Below, piece by piece: positions 46,195 through 55,518 of a DNA stretch of 64,000 nucleotides. Each line of letters opens with the position of its first letter. The first letter of the stretch is position 1. The position numbers were made by a program, and so were the translations under genes. The notes under the pieces were generated by a model that saw nothing but the letters and a program-made list of their open reading frames with translations, was not told the origin of the DNA and made no database searches. Origin of the DNA: Nitrospira defluvii (GTDB taxonomy: Bacteria > Nitrospirota > Nitrospiria > Nitrospirales > Nitrospiraceae); the NCBI RefSeq assembly GCF_905220995.1, contig NZ_CAJNBJ010000016.1:558001-622000 (forward strand), written 5' to 3'.

Positions 46195-46503
46195 TCAAGC
46201 TCGATCCGCCCGCTCCTTCTTGAAGGCTTCTTTTCCGGCCGCCACAGCCGCAGCAATCGTGGCTTCCGTCTCCCGGAGATAGCGTTTGGCCTCATCCACA
46301 GTCTGAGAAATGTCTTGGCGAATCTCCCGTGCCTTCTCCAACATCTCTTCCTCCGTGCGGCGCGCATACCCACGTAATGCCGCCCGCGTCTCTACTCCGG
46401 ATTTTGGCGCATAGAGAATGGCGGCCATTGCACCCAGCACGGCGCCGCTGAGAAACGCGATCGACATCCCGGCTCCTGAACAATTGTGACTCTGATCGGC
46501 CAT
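46195..46503 (-). CDS. YtxH-like membrane protein
   Basis: 102 residues. One N-terminal transmembrane segment ends in A-A-I-L-Y-A-P-K-S-G, the YtxH/gas-vesicle-like turn, followed by a charged helix with coiled-coil character. AAGGAG precedes the ATG. It is the first gene of the por operon; its role there is unknown. Confidence 0.8.
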   Translation of the reverse strand: MADQSHNCSGAGMSIAFLSGAVLGAMAAILYAPKSGVETRAALRGYARRTEEEMLEKAREIRQDISQTVDEAKRYLRETEATIAAAVAAGKEAFKKERADRA

Positions 46504-46863
46504 GGTGCTGTCTCCTTCCCGGCTAAAATATGAATCGGGCATCGGCATGCGCGGTTACCACCCGCTCTTGGAGAAAGCAGAGGACGTGCCAGGCACCAAG
46601 GCCTGCATCCGAGACAAGTGTCGACTTTGGCGAGGATTTTCCCTGCGCAGCGCGGCGACATGCCTATTGTGCGGTTCGACTGGGGAATTCCAGAACCGCA
46701 GGGATGCTGCACTGTTGCAAAACGCATCAGTGGCAATGGATGGCGCCGGCATCCCCGGCCAGTACGCTGGGCTCGTTGCGGGAGTTTTCTTCGAAGTCGT
46801 GATCAGCGTGCAGAAGGGAGCAGGGGGGAGGCACAGCGGGGCAACCGGCGCACAGGGGCCCAT
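46504..46863. other. Intergenic region upstream of the por operon
   Basis: 360 bases with no convincing gene. The por operon promoter should lie here on the minus strand. No strong boxes or repeats were seen. Confidence 0.4.
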
Positions 46864-47448
46864 TCACTCTTTTTCCGGCGACGACGGCGTCTGTGTCGGC
46901 GCGGATTCTTCCTCAGATCCATCCATACGATCGCCCTCACGGGAGTCGCGCATGCCCCCGTGCCCCATTGGGCCGCGTCCGCGCATCCCGCGCATGCCAT
47001 GATGACGTCGGAAGGTCCGCTCGTATTGAAGAATGGCCCAGATCTCTTCGTCGGTGAGTTGCTCGCCGAAACCGATCATGCTGGTCCCCGGCGACCCATG
47101 TTTGATCACCCAGAAGATTTCCCCTTCCGTCCGATGGCGCCAGAATCCATGATGCTGGAAGTTGCGAGGCGCAGGATTGAGCTGAGCCGCCAGCGGCCCA
47201 TTCCCGTCGCCTTCCGCTCCATGACAATTGATACAGGTGCCTTTCCCCGCATAGAGCGCTTTGCCCTTTTCAATGGTCTGAGGTGCGTCCGGCACTGGGC
47301 TTCTCAGAGCCCGAGCTTCCGCCATCTTGTCCGCCGGGACGCGAGGCCGCATGACATCATGCCCGGCCGCCCACGCCAGGGACGAACCACAGAGCAACGC
47401 GACAAACAGCATCGCCGTCACCGCCAGACTTCCTCTGCGCTCCACCAT
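46864..47448 (-). CDS. Monohaem cytochrome c with acidic Met-rich tail
   Basis: 194 residues with a signal peptide and one C-I-N-C-H site. P-R-N-F ... F-W-V-I-K-H-G-S-P-G-T-S-M carries the distal Met, as in class I cytochromes of this operon group. The C-terminal 45 residues are a low-complexity M-R-G-M-R-G-R-G-P-M-G-H-G-G-M tract followed by acidic sequence, possibly metal-binding. An ATG at 47472 is an alternative start. Confidence 0.85.
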   Translation of the reverse strand: MVERRGSLAVTAMLFVALLCGSSLAWAAGHDVMRPRVPADKMAEARALRSPVPDAPQTIEKGKALYAGKGTCINCHGAEGDGNGPLAAQLNPAPRNFQHHGFWRHRTEGEIFWVIKHGSPGTSMIGFGEQLTDEEIWAILQYERTFRRHHGMRGMRGRGPMGHGGMRDSREGDRMDGSEEESAPTQTPSSPEKE

Positions 47449-47500
47449 GCCTCTTCCCCTCCGGGGGCACATCTTAGATCGCCCACGCACCTGACCGGAG

Positions 47501-48556
47501 TCAGAAATCCAGTTCCGCCATTTTCCGATGAAAACGGGTGATCACGTTGGGATCCGGCGTGAGGCGAATCTGCGCTTCATCCTTCCCCCTGTACGGAAGG
47601 AGATTCAAGACATACCGCAGACCTTCCAGGCGGGCCGCCTGCTTATCGTTCGCCTTCACGATGATCCAGGGGCTGAACGTCGTATGGGTTTTGCTGAACA
47701 TCTCTTCCTTGAACCGCGTATAGGAATCCCACATCTCCTGAGCCTTTTCATCGACCGGGCTCAGCTTCCACTGCTTGAGCGGATTCTGCCGACGGGCCTC
47801 AAACCGTTTTGCCTGTTCCTCCTTGGAAATCGAAAACCAGAACTTGATGATCGTGACGCCATCTTCGTACAGCATGTGCTCGAATTCCGTCACCTGCTGC
47901 AGGAACCGCTGGTGTTCCTTTTTGCTGCAGAATCCCATGACCGGCTCCACTACGGCCCGGTTGTACCAACTCCGATCGAAGAAGACGATTTCGCCCTTGT
48001 TGGGCAATTGCCGGATGTACCGCTGAAAATACCATTGCCCCCGTTCGTCGTCCGTCGGCTTCGGGAGAGCCACGACCCGCATGGCACGCGGGTTGAGATG
48101 TTCGGTGAAACGGCGGATGGTCCCACCTTTGCCGGCCGCATCACGCCCCTCGACAAGAATGGCAATGCGCTGACCGTCGGCCTGCACCCACCGTTGGAGC
48201 CGGACCAATTCGACCTGCAGCTGCCGCAATTCCTGTTCGTATAAGAGCGTCTTGCGAACCTCGTCCAGATTGATGTTCTTGCTCTTGATCAGTTGGATCA
48301 GGCCCCTCGGCGTGTTGATCCGCCGGAGATCTTCTTCACTCAAGATCCGGCCCGCTTCACCGATGAATCCCGCCGCCATGGCGCCGCCGGGGTCACGCGC
48401 CGCCTCATATCCGTCGCCCACCCGGGGGACGGCGGTGGGGATCACCTCCAGGTCGTCCTCCTCCAGGTCCTGTGGCCCGAGCATCGTGTCCGGCTCCGTC
48501 AGTTCACGGTCTTTTCTGCCCTTGGCTTTTCCGTTTCCTTGTCCGTTTCCTGCCAT
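47501..48556 (-). CDS. ppk2: Polyphosphate kinase 2 family protein
   Basis: 351 residues; PPK2 transfers phosphate between polyphosphate and nucleotides. Walker A is G-R-D-A-A-G-K-G-G-T, Walker B region V-F-F-D-R-S-W-Y-N-R, and the lid is K-F-W-F-S-I-S-K-E-E-Q. An extra N-terminal segment of about 75 residues is acidic and low-complexity. Class I (ADP to ATP) is the usual form for a single domain of this size. Confidence 0.92.
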   Translation of the reverse strand: MAGNGQGNGKAKGRKDRELTEPDTMLGPQDLEEDDLEVIPTAVPRVGDGYEAARDPGGAMAAGFIGEAGRILSEEDLRRINTPRGLIQLIKSKNINLDEVRKTLLYEQELRQLQVELVRLQRWVQADGQRIAILVEGRDAAGKGGTIRRFTEHLNPRAMRVVALPKPTDDERGQWYFQRYIRQLPNKGEIVFFDRSWYNRAVVEPVMGFCSKKEHQRFLQQVTEFEHMLYEDGVTIIKFWFSISKEEQAKRFEARRQNPLKQWKLSPVDEKAQEMWDSYTRFKEEMFSKTHTTFSPWIIVKANDKQAARLEGLRYVLNLLPYRGKDEAQIRLTPDPNVITRFHRKMAELDF

Positions 48557-48583
48557 GCGCGCCCCCTGTCCTTTCATGCTGGA

Positions 48584-48943
48584 TCAGAATGCCACGTTCC
48601 GGTCACGCTCAGCCACAGCCTTGATGTAATCAGCCATGCCCTTGATCGTGGCGCCGGCGACGAGATCCGTCCCGCTAATTTGACGAGCAACCGCGCAGGC
48701 CCCGCAGACCCAGATGGGAATCTGCGCCGCTTGCACCGCAGCCAGCAGATCCTTCAATGCGGTCAGGTTCACACCGGTCACATGATCGGCCGTGCCCTTG
48801 CGCCCCAGCGTTACGGCCTCGTTCCACAGCCAGAGCACCACATCATGCCCCTGCTCTTTGGCCGTCTTGGCCGCCATGAAGGGTAACGTCGCCATCGTGG
48901 GATCGTCAGTACCACGACTGCCGGAAATGATAAACGTCGCCAT
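48584..48943 (-). CDS. DsrE-family protein
   Basis: 119 residues with the DsrE/DsrF-like fold pattern (A-T-F-I-I-S-G ... M-A-A-K-T-A-K-E-Q-G-H-D-V). V-C-G-A-C-A-V-A holds two candidate sulfur-carrier cysteines. AGGAGG is eight bases before the ATG. It may handle sulfur intermediates, in keeping with the sulfite-oxidase-like gene nearby. Confidence 0.82.
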   Translation of the reverse strand: MATFIISGSRGTDDPTMATLPFMAAKTAKEQGHDVVLWLWNEAVTLGRKGTADHVTGVNLTALKDLLAAVQAAQIPIWVCGACAVARQISGTDLVAGATIKGMADYIKAVAERDRNVAF

Positions 48944-48968
48944 CAAGTATTCCTCCTCTCAACGCACA

Positions 48969-48995
48969 TGGCGCACCGCCGATGACGATGCGCCA
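48969..48995 (-). terminator. Inverted repeat after the tetrahaem cytochrome gene
   Basis: TGGCGCA and TGCGCCA form a perfect 7-bp stem with a 13-base loop between the cytochrome stop and the DsrE start. No T-run follows, so terminator function is uncertain. Confidence 0.3.
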
Positions 48996-49017
48996 CACGC
49001 TGCCTGCTCCGGCCGTG

Positions 49018-50430
49018 TTATTTGGCCAGACTTCTCACGTAGGCGATGAGCTGCCACACCTGCTCATCCGGCAATCCGGCAAAGGACATCATGCCGGTGC
49101 CGGGTGATCCGTTCTTGATGATCCAGAACAGTTGCCCGTCCGGAAGGTCTTTCATCATCGAGCCGCAGGTAAAGTTTCTGGGCGGAGGGATTAATGCCGC
49201 GCCCATGAAACCCTGTCCGTTCCCCTTCTCCCCGTGACACATCGCACAAGCCACCGGCTGGGCGGTCTGCAGGAAGAGCGTTTTCCCCGCCTGGACGGTC
49301 GCGTCCGAGTGCGGCAACGGACTCGTCTTGGAGAGGAAGTCCGCCGGTGCCTTCGCTGTTTTCCTGGGTTGCGGGCAGACGCCGCTCGGCCCTTCACCGC
49401 CGACGGTCGCTTGCGCCACATCGGCTCCACCTTTGAAGGTGGCTTTCAAGTAGGCCATCACATCCGCCACACCCTGCTGCCCGATCGTCAGGCCCCAATA
49501 GGGCATGTTCGGCGATTTCCCCATGGCCGCGCCGCCATGGTTGATCACATTGTAGAGATAGTCGGTCGGCACCTTGTCGAAGGGAATGTTGGCATGGATC
49601 GCCGGTTTTGGCTCAAGCCCCGAGGCGGCCGGACCGTCCCCTTTTCCGGTGAACCCATGACACTGGGCGCAATATTCTTTGTACAGCACCTTCCCGCGAT
49701 CGGCACTCGCCATCCCGAACTCAGGCGCCGTCCACGGTTCGTAATACTTGAAGTCCTTGACCCCTTGCACCGCCAGAAAACCGATGACCGCCCGCAGTTG
49801 CGGCTCTGTGGCATCGGCCAGGAACTCCCCGGTGTGGGTGATAAAATCCTGGGGGTTTTGGCCGAAGCGGAAGAGCCAATCCATGTTGTACCGTTGCCCG
49901 GATGCTGCCAACGAGATACTTTGCGGCCCACCGATCAGTTTGCCGTTCTCTTCGATCAGGTGACATCCGAGACAGGCGTGGGCTTTGTAAGCCATCCCGC
50001 CGAACGTGGCGTCGAACTTACTGATTTTCGAGACATCAAAGGCGCCGACTTTCACCCGCGAATCCTTGTTGTGTTGCTCGAAATACTCCGCAATACCCTG
50101 AGCTTCATCCTCAGTGACGACCGGGTGCCGAGTCGGCCCCTCGGACAAATCCCATCGGTACCCTTTAGGATAGAGCGGGGCCTCTTTCCCGGTCAGGTAT
50201 CGAAGCAGCCACGAACGTTGGTATTTGCTCCCGGCCCAAATCAGATCGGGCGCCTTCAAATTGAACCGCGACTCCGCTTTCCCTTCCAGGCGGTGACATC
50301 CGGCACAGTTGTTCTGGATCATCTCCTTGACGCGAGTTTGATCACTGCCTAAGAGCAAGCGGGGAAATGAAAACAGCCCCATCAGCATGACCAAGGCGCA
50401 CCCGATCATCACCGTCCGTCTTCCACCCAT
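49018..50430 (-). CDS. Tetrahaem cytochrome c
   Basis: 470 residues with a signal peptide and four haem sites, C-A-G-C-H, C-L-G-C-H, C-A-Q-C-H and C-A-M-C-H, distributed across the protein as separate class I domains. The last domain (P-P-P-R-N-F ... I-I-K-N-G-S-P-G-T-G-M) is closely related to the cytochrome at 46864. AAGGGG precedes the ATG. It probably carries electrons with the neighbouring dihaem protein and molybdoenzyme. Confidence 0.88.
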   Translation of the reverse strand: MGGRRTVMIGCALVMLMGLFSFPRLLLGSDQTRVKEMIQNNCAGCHRLEGKAESRFNLKAPDLIWAGSKYQRSWLLRYLTGKEAPLYPKGYRWDLSEGPTRHPVVTEDEAQGIAEYFEQHNKDSRVKVGAFDVSKISKFDATFGGMAYKAHACLGCHLIEENGKLIGGPQSISLAASGQRYNMDWLFRFGQNPQDFITHTGEFLADATEPQLRAVIGFLAVQGVKDFKYYEPWTAPEFGMASADRGKVLYKEYCAQCHGFTGKGDGPAASGLEPKPAIHANIPFDKVPTDYLYNVINHGGAAMGKSPNMPYWGLTIGQQGVADVMAYLKATFKGGADVAQATVGGEGPSGVCPQPRKTAKAPADFLSKTSPLPHSDATVQAGKTLFLQTAQPVACAMCHGEKGNGQGFMGAALIPPPRNFTCGSMMKDLPDGQLFWIIKNGSPGTGMMSFAGLPDEQVWQLIAYVRSLAK

Positions 50431-50466
50431 GAAACACCCCTTTCGTTCACCCCACTGCGCGGCCGG

Positions 50467-51114
50467 TCAGCGTGATGCCAACCAGGCATGGATATCTGCG
50501 ATTTCCTGATGACTCAAGACAGCGCTCCAAGCCGGCATCGGGCCTCGGCCATGGAGCACCGTCTCCCAAAACGCTCCCTCGTTCTTCAAGATTTTATTGC
50601 GGACCAATTTGGGCCCTGCCCCTCCCATCGCGCCCTCGCCATGGCAGGCCTGACAATTCCGTGCAAAGATTTCCGCGCCTCGTGCCGATACCCCGACCAG
50701 CGGACCGTCACTCGCGGTGCTTGGCCCTCCCGCCGGGGCCGTCATCGCCAACTCTTCTTCGATAGACGGCAAATGGTCCGGCGCACCTGGATGGTAGCGG
50801 GTCGTCACGAACTGAAGCAGGGCGGCGGCTTCGTCCTTGGACAAGTCCGCGCCCCAATGCATCATCTTCTCGACCGTGACCTGCCATCGATCCGGCGGCA
50901 ACCGCTGTTGCACGATGAGATCGGTCGTGTGACACACGGCGCAACGGGCATGAATCAACGTCACAGCCCGGCGAGCCTGCGCCGGTTCAATCGTATGCTT
51001 GTCATCCTCTTGAGCCGCCGTCCCGGCGGCGATGCCGAGGAGCAGTACGAGGCCCCCAACCACCGGAGACCATCGCCCTCGCTCCCTTCGCGCCTCCTCC
51101 ATCACGCCCCTCAT
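50467..51114 (-). CDS. Dihaem cytochrome c
   Basis: 215 residues with a signal peptide and two haem sites, C-A-V-C-H and C-Q-A-C-H. The first domain has W-Q-V-T-V-E-K-M-M, seen in sulfite:cytochrome oxidoreductase partner cytochromes; the second is a class I domain with P-M-P-A-W. The ATG overlaps the molybdoenzyme stop (ATGA), so this is probably the electron acceptor of that enzyme. Confidence 0.87.
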   Translation of the reverse strand: MRGVMEEARRERGRWSPVVGGLVLLLGIAAGTAAQEDDKHTIEPAQARRAVTLIHARCAVCHTTDLIVQQRLPPDRWQVTVEKMMHWGADLSKDEAAALLQFVTTRYHPGAPDHLPSIEEELAMTAPAGGPSTASDGPLVGVSARGAEIFARNCQACHGEGAMGGAGPKLVRNKILKNEGAFWETVLHGRGPMPAWSAVLSHQEIADIHAWLASR

Positions 51115-52292
51115 GCGGCCACCATCACAGACAGGCGGTCCCACCCATTCCACAGAAACCCCCCGGGATTCCACGGACTCTTTTCCGGTTGCTGAATCCC
51201 CTGCGCATCCGTCGCCCGACAGAGAATCGCCGTCGGTCCAACCTGGCGCGCGTTCCACAGGTATTGCCATTGCCGCCAGGCATAGGGCTGCTCTTCACCC
51301 ACCAAACGAGCTGGCTCCCAGGTCTTTCCGTCGTCGCACGAGACTTCCACCTTGGTGATCGGCGATTCACCCGCCCAGGCCACCCCTTGAATGGTCACCG
51401 GACCGGTTTTCAGCGTGTCCCCTTCACCGGGCGCGGCGATCAGCGATTTCACCGGCATCTGCTCGACCGGCACCATCACGCTCCCCGGCAACCCGGACCC
51501 CTGCTGGATCGACGTCTCCGGTATGCGATAGGCCTGCTGCATGTAATATCCGAGCGTTTCGTCTGCACGCAGGGTGATCTCCGTTAACCATTTCATGCAG
51601 GATTCTGCCATCCAGCCCGGGGTGATCACCCGCAACGGTGCCCCATGCAGGAGCGGTAATGGACGACCATTCATCTCATAGGCAAGAAGCGTATCCGGAT
51701 GGAGCGCTTTGGCGATGGGAATACTTCGCGTGAATAGGGGCACGGTGGGCAGAGCCGGACGATCCGCGCCCTGCATTTGCACATGCAGTCCCTGCGGCTT
51801 CACGCCGGCACGCTGCAAGACGTCGCGCAGCCGAACGCCGGTCCATTGCGCGTTTCCAGCCGCACCCCGTTCCCATTGGACACCGGGAACCTTGGGACGA
51901 TGGTGCGCGCGACCGTTTCCGCTACATTGCAACACGGCGGTAATGGTGATCGGGTCAAACTTTTTGAGCTCGGGCAGGGTCAGGGTCAACTCATCCTTCA
52001 CGAGTCCCTTCACCGTGAGACGCCACGACTCCGGCTGAATGGCCTCCGCACTGGGTGGCCCGAAATGGCTGCGCACGAAAAACCGTTCGTTGGAGGTCAG
52101 CCAGGAGGTGAATTCTCGCACTGGCGTTTCCGCGTCAAACGGCCGGGAAACACGAACGGTGAGCGGGCCGCTCGCCTGCCCCGTCGCCTCAACCTGACTG
52201 TCGGCGAGCGCTCGGTCGACACCACCCGCCACCACACCCACTCCGATCCCCTGCAGCACCCGTTCGAGCAACGCTCGCCTCGTCACCGCCAT
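51111..52292 (-). CDS. Sulfite oxidase-like molybdopterin enzyme
   Basis: 393 residues. A twin-arginine-type leader (T-R-R-A-L-L-E) is followed by the molybdopterin domain with L-Q-C-S-G-N-G-R, where Cys ligates Mo, and a C-terminal dimerisation domain (V-E-V-S-C-D-D-G-K-T-W). This fits SorA-type periplasmic sulfite dehydrogenases. Substrate identity is not proven; YedY-like and other family members exist. AAAGGA is five bases before the ATG. Confidence 0.88.
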   Translation of the reverse strand: MAVTRRALLERVLQGIGVGVVAGGVDRALADSQVEATGQASGPLTVRVSRPFDAETPVREFTSWLTSNERFFVRSHFGPPSAEAIQPESWRLTVKGLVKDELTLTLPELKKFDPITITAVLQCSGNGRAHHRPKVPGVQWERGAAGNAQWTGVRLRDVLQRAGVKPQGLHVQMQGADRPALPTVPLFTRSIPIAKALHPDTLLAYEMNGRPLPLLHGAPLRVITPGWMAESCMKWLTEITLRADETLGYYMQQAYRIPETSIQQGSGLPGSVMVPVEQMPVKSLIAAPGEGDTLKTGPVTIQGVAWAGESPITKVEVSCDDGKTWEPARLVGEEQPYAWRQWQYLWNARQVGPTAILCRATDAQGIQQPEKSPWNPGGFLWNGWDRLSVMVAA

Positions 52293-52323
52293 GCTTGTCC
52301 TTTCATCCTACCCCCATCACCCT

Positions 52324-52722
52324 CTACGTATGAGGATTCAATTCGATCGCCACCCGAACCGGCACCACGACAGATTGATGCACGGTGCATCCGTGAGCGA
52401 CTTTCAACAATCGTTCTTTCAATTCCGGCGTGATCCGGTGAGGCAGCCTGATCGACAGATGAATCTGCCCCACACGGTGAGGCTGCTCCGCCATGGTCCA
52501 CTCCGCCTCCACTTTCAGGCCGTCACGGGAAATGTCGTGTCGCGCGCAAAAGTTACCCACGAAATAGCCTACGCAGCTGGCCACAGAGCCCACAAACAAT
52601 TCCACGGGACTCATGCCCGCGTCGGCGCCACCATCTTCGACCGGTTGATCCGTGACGACGCGATGCCGGTCGCTGAGGATGTCGTAACGTGCGCCGCCCT
52701 GATAGGCCACGCTGAGCTTCAT
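52324..52722 (-). CDS. OsmC-family protein
   Basis: 132 residues with the OsmC/Ohr fold: P-V-E-L-F-V-G-S-V-A-S-C with the first peroxidatic-type Cys, and H-G-C-T-V-H-Q with the second. Members reduce organic peroxides with lipoyl or thiol partners. GGAGG is upstream. It precedes the molybdoenzyme gene by 31 bases. Confidence 0.88.
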   Translation of the reverse strand: MKLSVAYQGGARYDILSDRHRVVTDQPVEDGGADAGMSPVELFVGSVASCVGYFVGNFCARHDISRDGLKVEAEWTMAEQPHRVGQIHLSIRLPHRITPELKERLLKVAHGCTVHQSVVVPVRVAIELNPHT

Positions 52723-52827
52723 CCTATCGTTCCTCCATCTATCGGCGTTGTCTCATCGGTGGTCGCTGACGGCACATCTCGGCCAATACTTGGCCGCGGT
52801 CTGCATCGCGAGCCCCGCTGCGTCTAC

Positions 52828-53673
52828 TTAGTAGGGCACATCCGCCGGCTTCCCCCCCTTCGGCCAATCATGGCCCTTGTCGGGAAAGTCCGGGCGTGGT
52901 TGCGCGTTGATGTAAGCCGCGACGTCATACGCATCCTGATCCGAGAGAGCCCATCCCCTGGTTCTTGGCATGTTCGACTTGATGAACGCAGCCGCCACCG
53001 GAACGAGGGCCAGCTCCGCGCCGAGCGTGTAGGACTGAGGTCCCCACAGGGGTGGCCCCGCCATCGTGCCCTGCCCATCGGCTCCGTGACAAAACGCACA
53101 ACGGGCGGTGAAGACCTTGACTCCATTCACTGCGTCCGGCGGCTTGGGTGATTGAATGGTGGGGATCCCGCGCCAGGCCATCCGGCTGTCGGCCGGGACA
53201 TCCTTCGACAACCATTCGATATAGGCGACGATTGCCTGCAGTTTGTGACTGTCTTGCGGAATCGGCTTGCCGTTCAAGTTGCGTTCGAAACATTCATTGA
53301 TGCGGTCGGCCAGCGTCACGACACGCCCGGCCCGCGCACGATATTCGGGATAGGCCCGCGAGAGGCCGACATAGGAGGCCGAATTGGGATCAAGTCCTGC
53401 ATCCAAATGACAGTTGGCGCAAGTGAGCCCGTTCCCTACGTAGGAGGCGGCAAATTCCTGGGTATGGACGACCAGCTGATACCCTAACCGGATCTGCTCT
53501 CCGCGCTGGCCCCCGGGGATGGAGTCGGGGGAGGGGTGACTGAAGACCGCATCAATTCCGCCTGACTCTGCCTGCCCGAGGCCTGAACGCCCAACGCCGC
53601 CGCTCCCCTGAGAGCCGACACACCCGCCGACTACCGCTATCGCCAAAAGGCTACCGAGCATGAAATGTCGCAT
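52828..53673 (-). CDS. Dihaem cytochrome c, thiosulfate dehydrogenase (TsdA)-like
   Basis: 281 residues; a lipobox V-G-G-C lies near residue 18. Two haem sites: C-A-N-C-H in G-N-G-L-T-C-A-N-C-H-L and C-A-F-C-H in A-R-C-A-F-C-H-G. The region between contains R-I-N-E-C-F-E-R-N-L-N-G, as in TsdA-type dihaem enzymes, which oxidise thiosulfate to tetrathionate or run in reverse. The ATG at 53673 follows an in-frame TTG. The family assignment is by pattern. Confidence 0.82.
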   Translation of the reverse strand: MRHFMLGSLLAIAVVGGCVGSQGSGGVGRSGLGQAESGGIDAVFSHPSPDSIPGGQRGEQIRLGYQLVVHTQEFAASYVGNGLTCANCHLDAGLDPNSASYVGLSRAYPEYRARAGRVVTLADRINECFERNLNGKPIPQDSHKLQAIVAYIEWLSKDVPADSRMAWRGIPTIQSPKPPDAVNGVKVFTARCAFCHGADGQGTMAGPPLWGPQSYTLGAELALVPVAAAFIKSNMPRTRGWALSDQDAYDVAAYINAQPRPDFPDKGHDWPKGGKPADVPY

Positions 53674-54761
53674 ACGTACCAATCTCGCAAGCTGTGTACC
53701 AGCCGGTCCACGCGACCAACCGGCTAAACGCTGCTGAGTTCGTAGGATGGAGTAGGTTCAGCCGGCCCAGCTGGCGACAAAAGCCCCAGCGTCAGTAGTA
53801 CTCCTGCGGCATCACGCCCCAGCGCCGTCTGTCCAATAGCCCTTCCTCAAACTGTCCTATTAGGGTCAGAATGGAGGGAAAGGATTCAGAATGTTGAACG
53901 AATTTTCCTGAGGCGCTCACCGCCTGTCGCCCAGCGGTGCTGGTCAGGTCCAGGCTATCGAGAGAGGGAATCCATCCGTCGCATCACGACGTCGCCCGCA
54001 CTGTGCCTTGTATGCTGCCTCACCTTTGTCAGGGTTCCCATGAAATTCCTGGACGCCGATCCAGCCGCTCATGGCCACCACCCCCCTGCCAGGATGAGAC
54101 ATCGACGCATCGTCCCCTCCGCATCCATCGAACCATTGGTCTGTCGCCCCGATTTCAACTGGCTTGCATTGACGGCCCATGATCGTCACGAGCCAATCAG
54201 GACTGCGTTGAATTCATGACCGGACAAATCTGGCTGTAACCCGGCCTCGTACATTTCAGACCTTATCATCAATCGCGGCGCGGAACGGATATTGTCACAC
54301 CGGTCCTCGCACACACAGTAGGTAGACAGCGCCCACATTTGGGGCAGCCGCTGGGCACGGATTCTCGCCCTCCGTCACTTGTGGTCGGACATGTATCCCG
54401 TCACGCGAAGCGCATACGTCAGCGCCTCCATGGTCGCCAATTCGGTCTCGCACGTGCCGGGCGCGGCTCACAACGACACAGCCGTCATTCTGGCTTTGAC
54501 CTGCGACATTCCGGCCATGCGTCCTAACTCAATTGATGATTTCCCGTGATCCACGGCGACCCGGAGATACTCCAGAGTGTTTTCAACCGGCAGGGATTGG
54601 TGAGCGTGGCTCCCCCACCAACACTCAAGGCATGATGCCCAAAAGGCACCCCCTGCGACATAGACAGGCTCGACCGGAGTCCGATCGACGTTCACTTCGT
54701 TCGCCGAATCTTTCCGTGCAGCCTCTCCCATCCCGTCCTGATACGCGCCGTGATGCGGCGC
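53674..54761. other. Long stretch without a recognisable gene
   Basis: About 1.1 kb. Short frames on both strands lack starts, SDs and family features. A hairpin GCGCCG/CGGCGC at 54745-54761 abuts the stop of the DUF3365-like gene and could be a weak terminator. Nothing else stands out. Confidence 0.45.
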
Positions 54762-55346
54762 TCACTCGGGCATCGGAATCGAGATCAGGACCGCGCCGAG
54801 TACATCCCGCAGCTTGTAGTCACGCTTCGGGCTGCGCGGATCGGCGTTATGGCAACTCACACAAACGGGCGAGACAGCTAGATCCGCATACAGAGCCTGA
54901 AAATATCGCACTCCTCCCTCGGTCACCTGGCCCTTGTACGGCTGCTCGGGATGTGCCATGACCGCTTCGAGCGCCTTCCGCTCGAAGTCGCTATGAGGGC
55001 CGCTTTGTTTGTTGATCGGATTCAGACTGATCAAGCGATACCGAACGGCACTGCCGGTCAGCGTGGCCAGGCTCGATGCCTCTTGAAAAAACTGGGCCGG
55101 AAGCGGGAGGGCGCTGAGTTCGCGCCATTTCTCAGAGGACTCGATCACGCCCCTCCGCTGCATCCGCTCCACGACATGGACGGTATAAAATGTCCGATTG
55201 GCCTCCAGCACGGAATGGAGATAGTCCATCACCGCTTCAACCGGGACACTGCCGGCCGATGGTGCGCCGGCGAAGCTGGGGCCCCAGCCTCCGAGCAGGG
55301 CGAGCGCGGCAACCAGTCCTCCCGCAAGCCTCTGTGTGATCGACAT
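54762..55346 (-). CDS. Tll0287-like (DUF3365) haem protein
   Basis: 194 residues with a signal peptide. The haem-sensing domain typical of DUF3365 ends with C-V-S-C-H-N near residue 165 and R-D-Y-K-L-R-D-V-L-G-A, a c-type haem site. GAAGGGAGG is upstream. These domains act as periplasmic haem or redox sensors; no kinase is fused here. It lies downstream of the cytochrome bc-type genes. Confidence 0.85.
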   Translation of the reverse strand: MSITQRLAGGLVAALALLGGWGPSFAGAPSAGSVPVEAVMDYLHSVLEANRTFYTVHVVERMQRRGVIESSEKWRELSALPLPAQFFQEASSLATLTGSAVRYRLISLNPINKQSGPHSDFERKALEAVMAHPEQPYKGQVTEGGVRYFQALYADLAVSPVCVSCHNADPRSPKRDYKLRDVLGAVLISIPMPE

Positions 55347-55518
55347 GACAGCCTCCCTTCGAGATGGCCCTCCGGCCCAGGGACGACCACCAAGTACAGT
55401 GGTGTGCTCTCCTCTTCTTTGAACCAGCAGAAACGCCTGCCTGAAGCCGGGCCGCCCCGGACGCCACGTTGAAGCCGTCAGTGGAGGTCGATGCTCGCTG
55501 CCGCGTCTTCCTTGAACA

